64,000 nt of DNA from Euonymus europaeus (Eukaryota; Streptophyta; Magnoliopsida; Celastrales; Celastraceae), in contig OY756967.1 of assembly GCA_963580455.1 (NCBI GenBank), positions 11,554,501-11,618,500 on the forward strand, read 5' to 3'. Shown in pieces: positions 13,222-28,539 of this stretch. Made by a program: the position numbers and the translations under genes. Each line of letters opens with the position of its first letter. Positions within the stretch are counted from its first letter, which is position 1. The notes beneath the pieces are model-generated. The model was not told the origin of the DNA. It saw nothing but the letters and a program-made list of their open reading frames with translations, and made no database searches.

Positions 13222-16200
13222 AAGTTGCTCAACTCTCTCTATGGAGGTGTTTTTAACGGTTTTGTCTATTTGTCATAGAAAGTTGGTGTTTTGGCATCGA
13301 AATAATCGTGCAAGCTCATTTTCGTAAAATTTAACATTAAAGAACAATAAAAAGTGTACACCGAGCGACATTGATTGTCCGAAGTTGCTCAACTCCCTCT
13401 ATGGAGGAGCTTCTAACGGTTTTGTCCATTTGTTATAGAAAGTTGGTGTTTTGGCATCGAAATAATCGTGGAAGCTCATTTTCGTATAATTTAACATAGA
13501 AGAACAATAAAAAGTGTACACCGAGCAACTTTGATAGTCCGAAGTTGCTCAACTCTCTCTATGGAGGAGCTTTTAACGGTTTTGTCTATTTGTCACAGAA
13601 AGTTGGTGTTTTGGCATCGAAATAACCCCAGAAGCTCATTTTCGTAAAATTTAACATAGAAGAACAATAAAAAGTGTACACCGAGCAACTTTGATAGTCT
13701 GAATTTGCTCAACTCTCTCTATGGAGGTGCTTTTAACGGTTTTGTCCATTTGTCATAGAAAGTTGGTGTTTTGGCATCGAAATAATCGTGCAAGCTCATT
13801 TTCGTAAAATTTAACATAAAAGAACAATAAAGAGTGTACACCGAGCAACTTTGATTGTCCGAAGTTGCTCAACTCTCTCTATGGAGGTGTTTTTAACGGT
13901 TTTGTCTATTTGTCATAGAAAGTTGGTGTTTTGGCATCGAAATAATCGTGCAAGCTCATTTTCGTAAAATTTAACATAAAAGAACAATAAAAAGTGTACA
14001 CCGAGCGACATTGATTGTCCGAAGTTGCTCAATTCCCTCTATGGAGGAGCTTCTAACGGTTTTGTCCATTTGTCATAGAAAGTTGGTGTTTTGGCATCGA
14101 AATAATCCTGGAAGCTCATTTTCGTATAATTTAACATAGAAGAACAATAAAAAGTGTACACCGAGCAACTTTGATAGTCCGAAGTTGCTCAACTCTCTCT
14201 ATGGAGGAGCTTTTAACGGTTTTGTCCATTTGTCATAGAAAGTTGGTGTTTTGGCATCGAAATAACCCCGGAAGCTGATTTTCGTAAAATTCAACATAGA
14301 AGAACAATAAAAAGTGTACACCGAGCAACTTTGATAGTCTGAAGTTGCTCAACTCTTTCTATGGAGGAGCTTTTAACGGTTTTGTCCATTTGTCATAGAA
14401 AGTTAATGTTTTGGCATCGAAATAATCTTGAAAGCTTATAGTCGTAAAATTTGACTTAGTAGAACAATATAAATTGTACAACGAGCAACTTTGATTGTCC
14501 GAAGTTGCTCAACTCTCGCTATGGAGGTGCTTTTAACGGTTTTGTCCATTTGTCATAGAAAGTTGGTGTTTTGGCATCGAAATAATCCTGGAAGCTCACT
14601 TTCATAAAATCTAACATAGAAGAATAATTAAAAGTTTACACCGAGCAACTTCGATAGTCCGAAGTTGCTCAACTCTCTCTATGCAGGAGCTTTTAACGGT
14701 TTTGTCCATTTGTCATAGAAAGTTACTGTTTTGGCATCGAAATAATCCTGGAGGCTCACTTTCATAAAATCTAACATAGAAGAATAATTAAAAGTTTACA
14801 CCGAGCAACTTCGATAGTCCGAAGTTGCTCAACTCTCTCTATGGAGGAGCTTTTAACGGTTTTGTCCATTTGTCTTTGAAAGTTGCTGTTTTGGCATCGA
14901 AATAATCCTGGAAGCTCATTTTCGTAAAATTTAACATAAAAGAACAATAAAAAGTGTACACCGAGCAACTTTGATTGTCCGAAGATGCTCAACTCTCTCT
15001 ATGGAGTTGCTTTTAACAGTTTTGTCCATTTGTCATAGAAAGTTAATGTTTTGGCATCGAAATAATCTTGGAAGCTTATACTCATAAAATTTGACTTAGT
15101 AGAACAATATAAAGTGTACACCGAGCAACTTTGATAGTCCGAAGTTGCTAAACTCTCCCTATGGAAGAGCTTTTAACGGTTTTGTCCATTTGTCATAGAA
15201 AGTTGGTGTTTTGGCATCGAAATAATCGTGAAGCTCATTTTCGTAAAATTTAACAAAAAAGAACAATAAAAAGTGTACACCGAGCGACATTGATAGTCCG
15301 AAGTTGCTCAACTCTCTCTATGGAGGAGATTTTAACGGTTTTGTCTATTTGTCATAGAAAGTTGGTGTTTTGGCATCGAAATAACCCCGGAAGCTCATTT
15401 TCGTAAAATTTAACATAGAAGAACAATAAAAAGTGTACACCGAGCAACTTTGATAGTCTGAAGTTGCTCAACTCTCTCTATGGAGGTGCTTTTAACGGTT
15501 TTGTCCATTTGTCATAGAAAGTTGGTGTTTTGGCATCGAAATAATCGTGCAAGCTCATTTTCGTAAAATTTAACATAAAAGAACAATAAAAAGTGTACAC
15601 CGAGCAACTTTGATTGTCCGAAGTTGCTAAACTCTCTCTATGGAGGTGTTTTTAACGATTTTGTCTATTTGTCATAGAAAGTTGGTGTTTTGGCATCGAA
15701 ATAATCGTGCAAGCTCATTTTCGTAAAATTTAACATAAAAGAACAATAAAAAGTGTACACCGAGCGACATTGATTGTCCGAAGTTGCTCAATTCCCTCTA
15801 TGGAGGAGCTTCTAACGGTTTTGTCCATTTGTCATAGAAAGTTGGTGTTTTGGCATCGAAATAATCCTGGAAGCTCATTTTCGTATAATTTAACATAGAA
15901 GAACAATAAAAAGTGTACACCGAGCAACTTTGATAGTCCGAAGTTGCTCAACTCTCTCTATGGAGGAGCTTTTAACGGTTTTGTCCATTTGTCATAGAAA
16001 GTTGGTGTTTTGTCATCGAAATAACCCCGGAAGCTGATTTTCGTAAAATTTAACATAGAAGAACAATAAAAAAGTGTACACCGACAAACTTTGATAGTCC
16101 GAAGTTGCTCAACTCTCTCTATGGAGGAGCTTTTAACGGTTTTGTCCATTTGTCATAGAAAGTTGGTGTTTTGGCATCGAAATAACCCCGGAAGCTGATT

Positions 16201-19200
16201 TTCGTAAAATTTAACATAGAAGAACAGTAAAAAGTGTACACCGAGCAACTTTGATAGTCTGAAGTTGCTCAACTCTTTCTATGGAGGAGCTTTTAACGGT
16301 TTTGTCCATTTGTCATAGAAAGTTAATGTTTTGGCATCGAAATAATCTTGAGAGCTTATAGTCGTAAAATTTGACTTAGTAGAACAATATAAATTGTACA
16401 ACGAGCAACTTTGATTGTCCGAAGTTGCTCAACTCTCGCTATGGAGGTGCTTTTAACGGTTTTGTCCAGTTGTCATAGAAAGTTGGTGTTTTGGCATCGA
16501 AATAATCCTGGAAGCTCATTTTCATAAAATCTAACATAGAAGAATAATTAAAAGTTTACACCGAGCAACTTCGATAGTCCGAAGTTGCTCAACTCTCTCT
16601 ATGGAAGAGCTTTTAACGGTTTTTTCCATTTGTCATAGAAAGTTGCTGTTTTGGCATCGAAATAATCCTAGAAGCTCATTTTCGTAAAATTTAACATAAA
16701 AGAACAATAAAAAGTGTACACCGAGCAACTTTAATTGTCCGAAGATGCTCAACTCTCTCTATGGAGGTGCTTTTAACAGTTTTGTCCATTTGTCATAGAA
16801 AGTTAATGTTTTGGCATCGAAATAATCTTGAAAGCTTATACTCGTAAAATTTGACTTAGTAGAACAATATAAATTGTACACCGAGCAACTTTGATTGTCC
16901 GAAGTTGCTCAACTCTCGCTATGGAGGTGCTTTTAACGGTTTTGTCCATTTGTCATAGAAAGTTGGTGTTTTGGCATTGAAATAATCGTGCAAGCTCATT
17001 TTCATAAAATTTAACATAAAAGAACAATAAAAAGTGTACACCGAGCAACATTGATTGTCCGAAGTTGCTCAACTCTCTCTATGGAGTTGTTTTTAACGGT
17101 TTTGTCTATTTGTCATAGAAAGTTGGTGTTTTGGCATCGAAATAATCGTGCAAGCTCATTTTCGTAAAATTTAACATTAAAGAAAAATAAAAAGTGTACA
17201 CCGAGCGACATTGATTGTCCGAAGTTGCTCAACTCCCTCTATGGAGGAGCTTCTAACGGTTTTGTACATTTGTTATAGAAAGTTGGTGTTTTGGCATCGA
17301 AATAATCCTGGAAGCTCATTTTCGTATAATTTAACATAGAAGAACAATAATAATTGTACACCAAGCAACTTTGATAGTCCGAAGTTGCTCAACTCTCTCT
17401 ATGGAGGCGCTTTTAACGGTTTTGTCTATTTGTCATAGAAAGTTGGTGTTTTGGCATCGAAATAACCCCGGAAGCTCATTTTCGTAAAATTTAACATAGA
17501 AGAACAATAAAAAGTGTACACCGAGGAACTTTGATAGTCGGAAGTTGCTCAACTCTCTCTATGGAGGAGCTTTTAACGGTTTTGTCCATTTGTAATAGAA
17601 AGTTGATGTTTTGGCATCGAAATAATCGTGCAAGCTCATTTTCGTAAAATTTAACATAAAAGAACAATAAAAAGTGTACACCGAGCAACTTTGATTGTCC
17701 GAAGTTGCTCAACTCTCTCTATGGAGGTGTTTTTAACGATTTTGTCTATTTGTCATAGAAATTTGGTGTATTGGCATCGAAATAATCGTGCAAGCTCATT
17801 TTCGTAAAATTTAACATAAAAGAACAATAAAAAGTGTACACCGAGCGACATTGATTGTCCGAAGTTGCTCAATTCCCTCTATGGAGGAGCTTCTAACGGT
17901 TTTGTCCATTTGTCATAGAAAGTTGGTGTTTTGGCATCGAAATAATCCTGGAAGCTCATTTTCGTATAATTTAACATAGAAGAACAATAAAAAGTGTACA
18001 CCGAGCAACTTTGATAGTCCGAAGTTGCTCAACTCTCTCTATGGAGGAGCTTTTAACGGTTTTGTCCATTTGTCATAGAAAGTTGGTGTTTTGTCATCGA
18101 AATAACCCCGGAAGCTGATTTTCATAAAATTTAACATAGAAGAACAATAAAAAGTGTACACCGAGCAACTTTGATTGTCCGAAGTTGCTCAACTCTCTCT
18201 ATGGAGGAGCTTTTAACGGTTTTGTCCATTTGTAATAGAAAGTTGATGTTTTGGCATCGAAATAATCGTGCAAGCTCATTTTCGTATAATTTAACATAGA
18301 AGAACAATAAAAAGTGTACACCGAGCAACTTTGATAGTCCGAAGTTGCTCAACTCTCTCTATGGAGGAGCTTTTAACGGTTTTGTCCATTTGTCATAGAA
18401 AGTTGGTGTTTTGTCATCGAAATAACCCCGGAAGCTGATTTTCGTAAAATTTAACATAGAAGAACAATAAAAAGTGTACACCGAGCAACTTTGATAGTCC
18501 GAAGTTGCTCAACTCTCTCTATGGAGGAGCTTTTAACGGTTTTGTCCATTTGTAATAGAAAGTTGATGTTTTGGCATCGAAATAATCGTGCAAGCTCATT
18601 TTCGTAAAATTTAACATAGAAGAACAATAAAAAGTGTACACCGAGCAACTTTGATAGTCGGAAGTTGCTCAACTCTCTCTATGGAGGAGCTTTTAACGGT
18701 TTTGTCCATTTGTCATAGAAAGTTGGTGTTTTGTCATCGAAATAACCCCGGAAGCTGATTTTCGTAAAATTTAACATAAAAGAACAATAAAAAGTGTACA
18801 CCGAGCAACTTTGATTGTCCGAAGTTGCTCAACTCTCTCTATGGAGGTGTTTTTAACGATTTTGTCTATTTGTCATAGAAAGTTGGTGTTTTGGCATCGA
18901 AATAATCGTGCAAGCTCATTTTCGTAAAATTTAACATAAAAGAACAATAAAAAGTGTACATCGAGCGACATTGATTGTCCGAAGTTGCTCAATTCCCTCT
19001 ATGGAGGAGCTTCTAACGATTTTGTCCATTTGTCATAGAAAGTTGGTGTTTTGGCATCGAAATAATCCTGGAAGCTCATTTTCGTATAATTTAACATAGA
19101 AGAACAATAAAAAGTGTACACCGAGCAACTTTGATAGTCCGAAGTTGCTCAACTCTCTCTATGGAGGAGCTTTTAACGGTTTTGTCCATTTGTCATAGAA

Positions 19201-21943
19201 AGTTGGTGTTTTGGCATCGAAATAACCCCGGAAGCTCATTTTCGTAAAATTTAACATAGAAGAACAATAAAAAGTGTACACCGAGCAACTTTGATAGTCT
19301 GAAGTTGCTCAACTCTTTCTATGGAGGAGCTTTTAACGGTTTTGTCCATTTGTCATAGAAAGTTAATGTTTTGTCATCGAAATAATCTTGAAAGCTTATA
19401 GTCGTAAAATTTGACTTAGTAGAACAATATAAATTGTACAACGAGCAACTTTGATTGTCCGAAGTTGCTCAACTCTCGCTATGGAGGTGCTTTTAACGGT
19501 TTTGTCCAGTTGTCATAGAAAGTTGGTGTTTTGGCATCGAAATAATCCTGGAAGCTCATTTTCATAAAATCTAACATAGAAGAATAATTAAAAGTTTACA
19601 CCGAGCAACTTCGATAGTCCGAAGTTGCTCAACTCTCTCTATGGAGGAGCTTTTAACGGTTTTTTCCATTTGTCATAGAAAGTTGCTGTTTTGGCATCGA
19701 AATAATCGTGCAAGATCATTTTCGTAAAATTTAACATAAAAGAACAATAAAAAGTGTACACCGAGCGACATTGATTGTCCGAAGTTGCTCAATTCCCTCT
19801 ATGGAGGAGCTTCTAACGGTTTTGTCCATTTGTCATAGAAAGTTGGTGTTTTGGCATCGAAATAATCCTGGAAGCTCATTTTCGTATAATTTAACATAGA
19901 AGAACAATAAAAAGTGTACACCGAGCAACTTTGATAGTCCGAAGTTGCTCAACTCTCTCTATGGAGGAGCTTTTAACGGTTTTGTCCATTTGTAATAGAA
20001 AGTTGATGTTTTGGCATCGAAATAATCGTGCAAGCTCATTTTCGTAAAATTTAACATAGAAGAACAATAAAAAGTGTACACCGAGCAACTTTGATAGTCG
20101 GAAGTTGCTCAACTCTCTCTATGGAGGAGCTTTTAACGGTTTTGTCCATTTGTCATAGAAAGTTGGTGTTTTGTCATCGAAATAACCCCGGAAGCTGATT
20201 TTCGTAAAATTTAACATAAAAGAACAATAAAAAGTGTACACCGAGCAACTTTGATTGTCCGAAGTTGCTCAACTCTCTCTATGGAGGTGTTTTTAACGAT
20301 TTTGTCTATTTGTCATAGAAAGTTGGTGTTTTGGCATCGAAATAATCGTGCAAGCTCATTTTCGTAAAATTTAACATAAAAGAACAATAAAAAGTGTACA
20401 TCGAGCGACATTGATTGTCCGAAGTTGCTCAATTCCCTCTATGGAGGAGCTTCTAACGGTTTTGTCCATTTGTCATAGAAAGTTGGTGTTTTGGCATCGA
20501 AATAATCCTGGAAGCTCATTTTCGTATAATTTAACATAGAAGAACAATAAAAAGTGTACACCGAGCAACTTTGATAGTCCGAAGTTGCTCAACTCTCTCT
20601 ATGGAGGAGCTTTTAACGGTTTTGTCCATTTGTCATAGAAAGTTGGTGTTTTGGCATCGAAATAACCCCGGAAGCTGATTTTCATAAAATTTAACATAGA
20701 AGAACAATAAAAAGTGTACACCGAGCAACTTTGATAGTCTGAAGTTGCTCAACTCTTTCTATGGAGGAGCTTTTAACGGTTTTGTCCATTTGTCATAGAA
20801 AGTTAATGTTTTGTCATCGAAATAATCTTGAAAGCTTATAGTCGTAAAATTTGACTTAGTAGAACAATATAAATTGTACAACGAGCAACTTTGATTGTCC
20901 GAAGTTGCTCAACTCTCGCTATGGAGGTGCTTTTAACGGTTTTGTCCAGTTGTCATAGAAAGTTGCTGTTTTGGCATCGAAATAATCCTGGAAGCTCATT
21001 TTCATAAAATCTAACATAGAAGAATAATTAAAAGTTTACACCGAGCAACTTCGATAGTCCGAAGTTGCTCAACTCTCTCTATGGAGGAGCTTTTAACGGT
21101 TTTTTCCATTTGTCATAGAAAGTTGCTGTTTTGGCATCGAAATAATCGTGCAAGATCATTTTCGTAAAATTTAACATAAAAGAACAATAAAAAGTGTACA
21201 CCGAGCGACATTGATTGTCCGAAGTTGCTCAATTCCCTCTATGGAGGAGCTTCTAACGGTTTTGTCCATTTGTCATAGAAAGTTGGTGTTTTGGCATCGA
21301 AATAATCCTGGAAGCTCATTTTCGTATAATTTAACATAGAAGAACAATAAAAAGTGTACACCGAGCAACTTTGATAGTCCGAAGTTGCTCAACTCTCTCT
21401 ATGGAGGAGCTTTTAACGGTTTTGTCCATTTGTCATAGAAAGTTGGTGTTTTGTCATCGAAATAACCCCGGAAGCTGATTTTCGTAAAATTTAACATAGA
21501 AGAACAATAAAAAAGTGTACACCGACCAACTTTGATAGTCCGAAGTTGCTCAACTCTCTCTATGGAGGAGCTTTTAACGGTTTTGTCCATTTGTCATAGA
21601 AAGTTGGTGTTTTGGCATCGAAATAACCCCGGAAGCTGATTTTCGTAAAATTTAACATAAAAGAACAATAAAAAGTGTACACCGAGCCACTTTAATTGTC
21701 CGAAGATGCTCAACTCTCTCTATGGAGGTGCTTTTAACAGTTTTGTCCATTTGTCATAGAAAGTTAATGTTTTGGCATCGAAATAATCTTGAAAGCTTAT
21801 ACTCGTAAAATTTGACTTAGTAGAACAATATAAATTGTACACCGAGCAACTTTGATTGTCCGAAGTTGCTCAACTCTCGCTATGGAGGTGTTTTTAACGG
21901 TTTTGTCCATTTGTCATAGAAAGTTGGTGTTTTGGCATTGAAA
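13177..21943 (-). repeat. 160-bp satellite array, inverted block
   Basis: About 55 monomers in reverse orientation, seen as TTGCTCAACTCTCTCTATGG on the plus strand every 160 bases. The order of monomer types leaving the left junction mirrors forward block 1, and the order near the right junction roughly mirrors the start of forward block 2. The block therefore forms imperfect large palindromes at both ends. Spacing anomalies are rare (one extra A near 16071 and another near 21512). Confidence 0.95.
18461..21340 (-). repeat. Higher-order repeat, two copies of about 1440 bp (9 monomers)
   Basis: 18461-19900 and 19901-21340 match monomer for monomer. Shared rare variants include TCGAGCGACA at 18961 and 20401 and TTTGTCCAGTTG at 19501 and 20941. 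A handful of single-base differences are visible. Limits are approximate. Confidence 0.8.
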
Positions 21944-21950
21944 AAAGCAC
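21937..21950. other. Satellite inversion junction, right
   Basis: Reverse-oriented sequence ends in CATTGAAA and forward sequence begins in AAAAGCACC; the join lies within the A run 21941-21946, which both sides share. The forward unit that follows mirrors the unit just before, giving a palindrome with a spacer of about 50 bases. Confidence 0.88.
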
Positions 21951-24900
21951 CTCCATAGCGAGAGTTGAGCAACTTCGGACAATCAAAGTTGCTCGTTGTA
22001 CAATTTATATTGTTCTACTAAGTCAAATTTTACGACTATAAGCTTTCAAGATTATTTCGATGCCAAAACATTAACTTTCTATGACAAATGGACAAAACCG
22101 TTAAAAGCTCCTCCATAGAAAGAGTTGAGCAACTTCAGACTATCAAAGTTGCTCGGTGTACACTTTTTATTGTTCTTCTATGTTAAATTTTACGAAAATC
22201 AGCTTCCGGGGTTATTTCGATGCCAAAACACCAACTTTCTATGACAAATGGACAAAACCGTTAAAAGCTCCTCCATAGAGAGAGTTGAGCAACTTCGGAC
22301 TATCAAAGTTGCTCGGTGTACACTTTTTATTGTTCTTCTATGTTAAATTATACGAAAATGAGCTTCCAGGATTATTTCGATGCCAAAACACCAACTTTCT
22401 ATGACAAATGGACAAAACCGTTAGAAGCTCCTCCATAGAGGGAATTGAGCAACTTCGGACAATCAATGTCGCTCGGTGTACACTTTTTATTGTTCTTTTA
22501 TGTTAAATTTTACGAAAATGAGCTTGCACGATTATTTCGATGCCAAAACACCAACTTTCTATGACAAATAGACAAAACCGTTAAAAACACCTCCATAGAG
22601 AGAGTTGAGCAACTTTGGACAATCAAAGTTGGTCGGTGTACACTCTTTATTGTTCTTTTATGTTAAATTTTACGAAAATGAGCTTGCACGATTATTTGGA
22701 TGCCAAAACACCAACTTTCTATGACAAATAGACAAAACCGTTAAAAACACCTCCATAGAGAGAGTTGAGCAACTTCGGACAATCAATGTTGCTCGGTGTA
22801 CACTTTTTATTGTTCTTTTATGTTAAATTTTACGAAAATGAGCTTGCACGATTATTTCGATGCCAAAACACCAACTTTCTATGACAAATGGACAAAACCG
22901 TTAAAAGCACCTCCATAGAGAGAGTTGAGCAAATTCAGACTATCAAAGTTGCTCGGTGTACACTTTTTATTGTTCTTCTATGTTAAATTTTACGAAAATG
23001 AGCTTCTGGGGTTATTTCGATGCCAAAACACCAACTTTCTGTGACAAATAGACAAAACCGTTAAAAGCTCCTCCATAGAGAGAGTTGAGCAACTTCGGAC
23101 TATCAAAGTTGCTCGGTGTACACTTTTTATTGTTCTTCTATGTTAAATTATACGAAAATGAGCTTCCAGGATTATTTCGATGCCAAAACACCAACTTTCT
23201 ATAACAAATGGACAAAACCGTTAGAAGCTCCTCCATAGAGGGAGTTGAGCAACTTCGGACAATCAATGTCGCTCGGTGTACACTTTTTATTGTTCTTTAA
23301 TGTTAAATTTTACGAAAATGAGCTTGCACGATTATTTCGATGCCAAAACACCAACTTTCTATGACAAATAGACAAAACCGTTAAAAACACCTCCATAGAG
23401 AGAGTTGAGCAACTTCGGACAATCAATGTTGCTCGGTGTACACTTTTTATTGTTCTTTTATGTTAAATTTTACGAAAATGAGCTTGCACGATTATTTGGA
23501 TGCCAAAACACCAACTTTCTATGACAAATAGACAAAACCGTTAAAAACACCTCCATAGAGAGAGTTGAGCAACTTCGGACAATCAATGTTGCTCGGTGTA
23601 CACTTTTTATTGTTCTTTTATGTTAAATTTTACGAAAATGAACTTGCACGATTATTTCGATGCCAAAACACCAACTTTCTATGACAAATGGACAAAACCG
23701 TTAAAAGCCCTTCCATAGAGAGAGTTTAGCAACTTCAGACTATCGAAGTTGCTCGGTGTACAATTTATATTGTTCTACTAAGTCAAATTTTATGACTATA
23801 AGCTTTCAAGATTATTTCTATGCCAAAACACCAACTTTCTATGACAAATGGACAAAACCGTTAAAAGCACCTCCATAGCGAGAGTTGAGCAACTTCGGAC
23901 AATCAAAGTTGCTCGGTGTACAATTTATATTGTTCTACTAAGTCAAATTTTACGAGTATAAGCTTTAAAGATTATTTCGATGCCAAAACATTAACTTTCT
24001 ATGACAAATGGACAAAACCGTTAAAAGCTCCTCCATAGAGAGAGTTGAGCGACTTTGGACAATCAAAGTTGCTCGGTGTATACTTTTTATCGTTCTTTTA
24101 TGTTAAATTTTACGAAAATGAGCTTGCACGATTATTTCGATGCCAAAACACCAACCTTCTATGACAAATGGACAAAACCTTTAAAAGCTCTTCCATAGAG
24201 AGAGTTGAGCAACTTCAGACTATCAAAGTTGCTCGGTGTACACTTTTTATTGTTCTTCTATGTTAAATTTTACTAAAATGAGCTTCCGGGGTTATTTCGA
24301 TGTCAAAACCCCAACTTTCTATGACAAATGGACAAAACCGTTAAAAGCACCTCCATAGCGAGAGTTGAGAAACTTCAGACAATCAAAGTTGCTCGGTGTA
24401 CAATTTATATTTTCTACTAAGTCAAATTTCACGAGTATAAGCTTTCAAGATTATTTCGATGCCAAAACATTAACTTTCTATGACAAATGGACAAAACCGT
24501 TAAAAGCTCTTTCATAGAAAGAGTTGAGCAACTTCGGACAATCAAAGTTGCTCGGTGTACACTTTTTATTGTTCTTTTATGTTAAATTTTACGAAAATGA
24601 GCTTGGACGATTATTTCGATGCCAAAACACCAACTTTCTATGACAAATAGACAAAACCGTTAAAAACACCTCCACAGAGAGAGTTGAGCAACTTCGGACA
24701 ATCAATGTTGCTCGGTGTACACTTTTTATTGTTCTTTTATGTTAAATTTTACGAAAATGAGCTTGCACGATTATTTCGATGCCAAAACACCAACTTTCTA
24801 TGACAAATGGACAAAACCGTTAAAAGCCCTTCCATAGAGAGAGTTTAGCAACTTCGGACTATCAAAGTTGCTCGTTGTACACTTTATATTGTTCTACTAA

Positions 24901-27900
24901 GTCAAATTTTATGAGTATAAGCTTCCAAGATTATTTTGATGCCAAAACATTAACTTTCTATGACAAATGGACAAAACTGTTAAAAGCACCTCCATAGAAA
25001 GAGTTGAGCATCTTCGGACAATCAATGTTGCTCGGTGTACACTTTTTATTGTTCTTTTATGTTAAATTTTACTAAAATGAGCTTCCAGGATTATTTCGAT
25101 GCCAAAACACCAACTTTCTATGACAAATGGACAAAACCGTTAAAAGCTCCTCCATAGAGAGAGTTGAGCAACTTCGGACTATCAAAGTTGCTCGGTGTAC
25201 ACTTTTTATTGTTCTTCTATGTTAAATTATACGAAAATGAGCTTCCAGGATTATTTCGATGCCAAAACACCAACTTTCTATGACAAATTGACAAAACCGT
25301 TAGAAGCTCCTCCATAGAGGGAATTGAGCAACTTCGGACAATCAATGTCGCTCGGTGTACACTTTTTATTGTTCTTTTATGTTAAATTTTACGAAAATGA
25401 GCTTGCACGATTATTTCGATGCCAAAACACCAACTTTCTATGACAAATAGACAAAACCGTTAAAAACACCTCCATAGAGAGAGTTGAGCAACTTCGGACA
25501 ATCAAAGTTGCTTGGTGTACACTCTTTATTGTTCTTTTATGTTAAATTTTACGAAAATGAGCTTGCACGATTATTTCGATGCCAAAACACCAATTTTCTA
25601 TGACAAATGGACAAAACCGTTAAAAGCACCTCCATAGAGAGAGTTGAGCAACTTCAGACTATCAAAGTTGCTCGGTGTACACTTTTTATTGTTCTTCTAT
25701 GTTAAATTTTAAGAAAATGAGTTTCTGGGGTTATTTCGATGCCAAAACACCAACTTTCTATGACAAATTGACAAAACCGTTAAAAGCTCCTCCATAGAGA
25801 GAGTTGAGCAACTTCGGACTATCAAAGTTGCTCGGTGTACACTTTTTATTATTCTTCTATGTTAAATTATAAGAAAATGAGCTTCCAGGATTATTTCGAT
25901 GCCAAAACACCAACTTTCTATAACAAATGGACAAAACCGTTAGAAGCTCCTCCATAGAGGGAGTTGAGCAACTTCGGACAATCAATGTCGCTCGGTGTAC
26001 ACTTTTTATTGTTCTTTAATGTTAAATTTTACGAAAATGAGCTTGCACGATTATTTCGATGCCAAAACACCAACTTTCTATGACAAATAGACAAAACTGT
26101 TAAAAACACCTCCATAGAGAGAGTTGAGCAACTTCGGACAATCAATGTTGCTCGGTGTACACTTTTTATTGTTCTTTTATGTTAAATTTTATGAAAATGA
26201 GCTTGCACGATTATTTCAATGCCAAAACACCAACTTTCTATGACAAATGGACAAAACCGTTAAAAGCACCTCCATAGCGAGAGTTGAGCAACATCGGACA
26301 ATCAAAGTTGCTCGGTGTACAATTTATATTGTTCTACTAAGTCAAATTTTACGAGTATAAGCTTTCAAGATTATTTCGATGCCAAAACATTAACTTTCTA
26401 TGACAAATGGACAAAACCGTTAAAAGCTCCTCCATTGAGAGAGTTGAGCAACTTTGGACAATAAAAGTTGCTCGGTGTACACTTTTTATTGTTCTTTTAT
26501 GTTAAATTTTACGAAAATGAGCTTGCACGTTTATTTCGATGCCAAAACACCAACTTTCTATGACAAATGGACAAAACCTTTAAAAGCTCTACCATAGAGA
26601 GAGTTGAGCAACTTCAGACTATCAAAGTTGCTCGGTGTACACTTTTTATTGTTCTTCTATGTTAAATTTTACGAAAATCAGCTTCCGCAGTTATTTCGAT
26701 GCCAAAACACCAACTTTCTATGACAAATGGACAAAACCGTTAAAAGCTCCTCCTTAGAGAGAGTTGAGCAACTTCGGACTATCAAAGTTGCTCGGTGTAC
26801 ACTTTTTATTGTTCTTCTATGTTAAATTATACGAAAATAAGCTTCCAGGATTATTTCGATGCCAAAACACCAACTTTCTATGACAAATCGACAAAACCGT
26901 TAGAAGCTCCTCCATAGAGGGAATTGAGCAACTTCGGACAATCAATGTCGCTCGGTGTACACTTTTTATTGTTCTTTTATGTTAAATTTTACGAAAATGA
27001 GCTTGCACGATTATTTCGATGCCAAAACACCAACTTTCTATGACAAATAGACAAAACCGTTAAAAACACCTCCATAGATAGAGTTGAGCAACTTCGGACA
27101 ATCAAAGTTGCTCGGTGTACACTTTTTATTGTTCTTTTATGTTAAATTTTACGAAAATGAGCTTGCACGATTATTTCGATGCCAAAACATCAACTTTCTA
27201 TGACAAATGAACAAAACCTTTAAAAGCACCTCCATAGAGAGAGTTGAGCAACTTCGGACTATCAAAGTTGCTCGGTGTACACTTTTTATTGTTCTTCTAT
27301 GTTAAATTTTACGAAAATGAGCTTCTGGAGTTATTTCGATGCCAAAACACCAACTTTCTATGACAAATAGACAAAACCATTAAAAGCTCCTCCATAGAGA
27401 GAGTTGAGCAACTTCGGACTATCAAAGTTGCTCGGTGTACACTTTTTATTGTTCTTCTATGTTAAATTATACGAAAATGAGCTTCCAGGATTATTTCGAT
27501 GCCAAAACACCAACTTTCTATAACAAATGGACAAAACCGTTAGAAGCTCCTCCATAGAGGGAGTTAAGCAACTTCGGACAATCAATGTCGCTCGGTGTAC
27601 ACTTTTTCTTGTTCTTTTATGTTAAATTTTACGAAAATGAGCTTGCACGATTATTTCGATGCCAAAACACCAACTTTCTATGACAAATGGACAAAACCGT
27701 TTAAAGCACCTCCATAGCGAGAGTTGAGCAACTTCAGAATATCAAAGTTGCTCGGTGTACACTTTTTATTGTTCTTCTATGTTAAATTTTACTAAAATGA
27801 GCTTCCGGGATTATTTCGATGCCAAAACACCAACTTTCTATGACAAATGGACAAAACCGTTAAAAGCACCTCCATAGCGAGAGTTGAGCAACTTCAGACA

Positions 27901-28539
27901 ATCATAGTTGCTCGGTGTACAATTTATATTTTCTACTAAGTCAAATTTTACGAGTATAAGCTTTCAAGATTATTTCGATGCCAAAACATTAACTTTCTAT
28001 GACAAATGGACAAAACCGTTAAAAGCTCTTTCATAGAAAGAGTTGAGCAACTTCGGACAATCAAAGTTGCTCGGTGTACACTTTTTATTGTTCTTTTATG
28101 TTAAATTTTACGAAAATGAGCTTGCACGATTATTTGGATGCCAAAACACCAACTTTCTATGACAAATAGACAAAACCGTTAAAAACACCTCCATAGAGAG
28201 AGTTGAGCAACTTCGGACAATCAATGTTGCTCGGTGTACACTTTTTATTGTTCTTTTATGTTAAATTTTACGAAAATGAGCTTCCGGGGTTATTTCGATG
28301 CTAAAACACCAACTTTCTATGACAAATGTACAAAACCGTTAAAAGCACCTCCATAGCGAGAGTTGAGCAACTTCAGACAATAAAAGTTGCTCGGTGTACA
28401 ATTTATATTTTCTACTAAGTCAAATTTTACGAGTATAAGCTTTCAAGATTATTTCGATGCCAAAACATTAACTTTCTATGACAAATGGACAAAACCGTTA
28501 AAAGCTCTTTCATAGAAAGAGTTGAGCAACTTCGGACAA

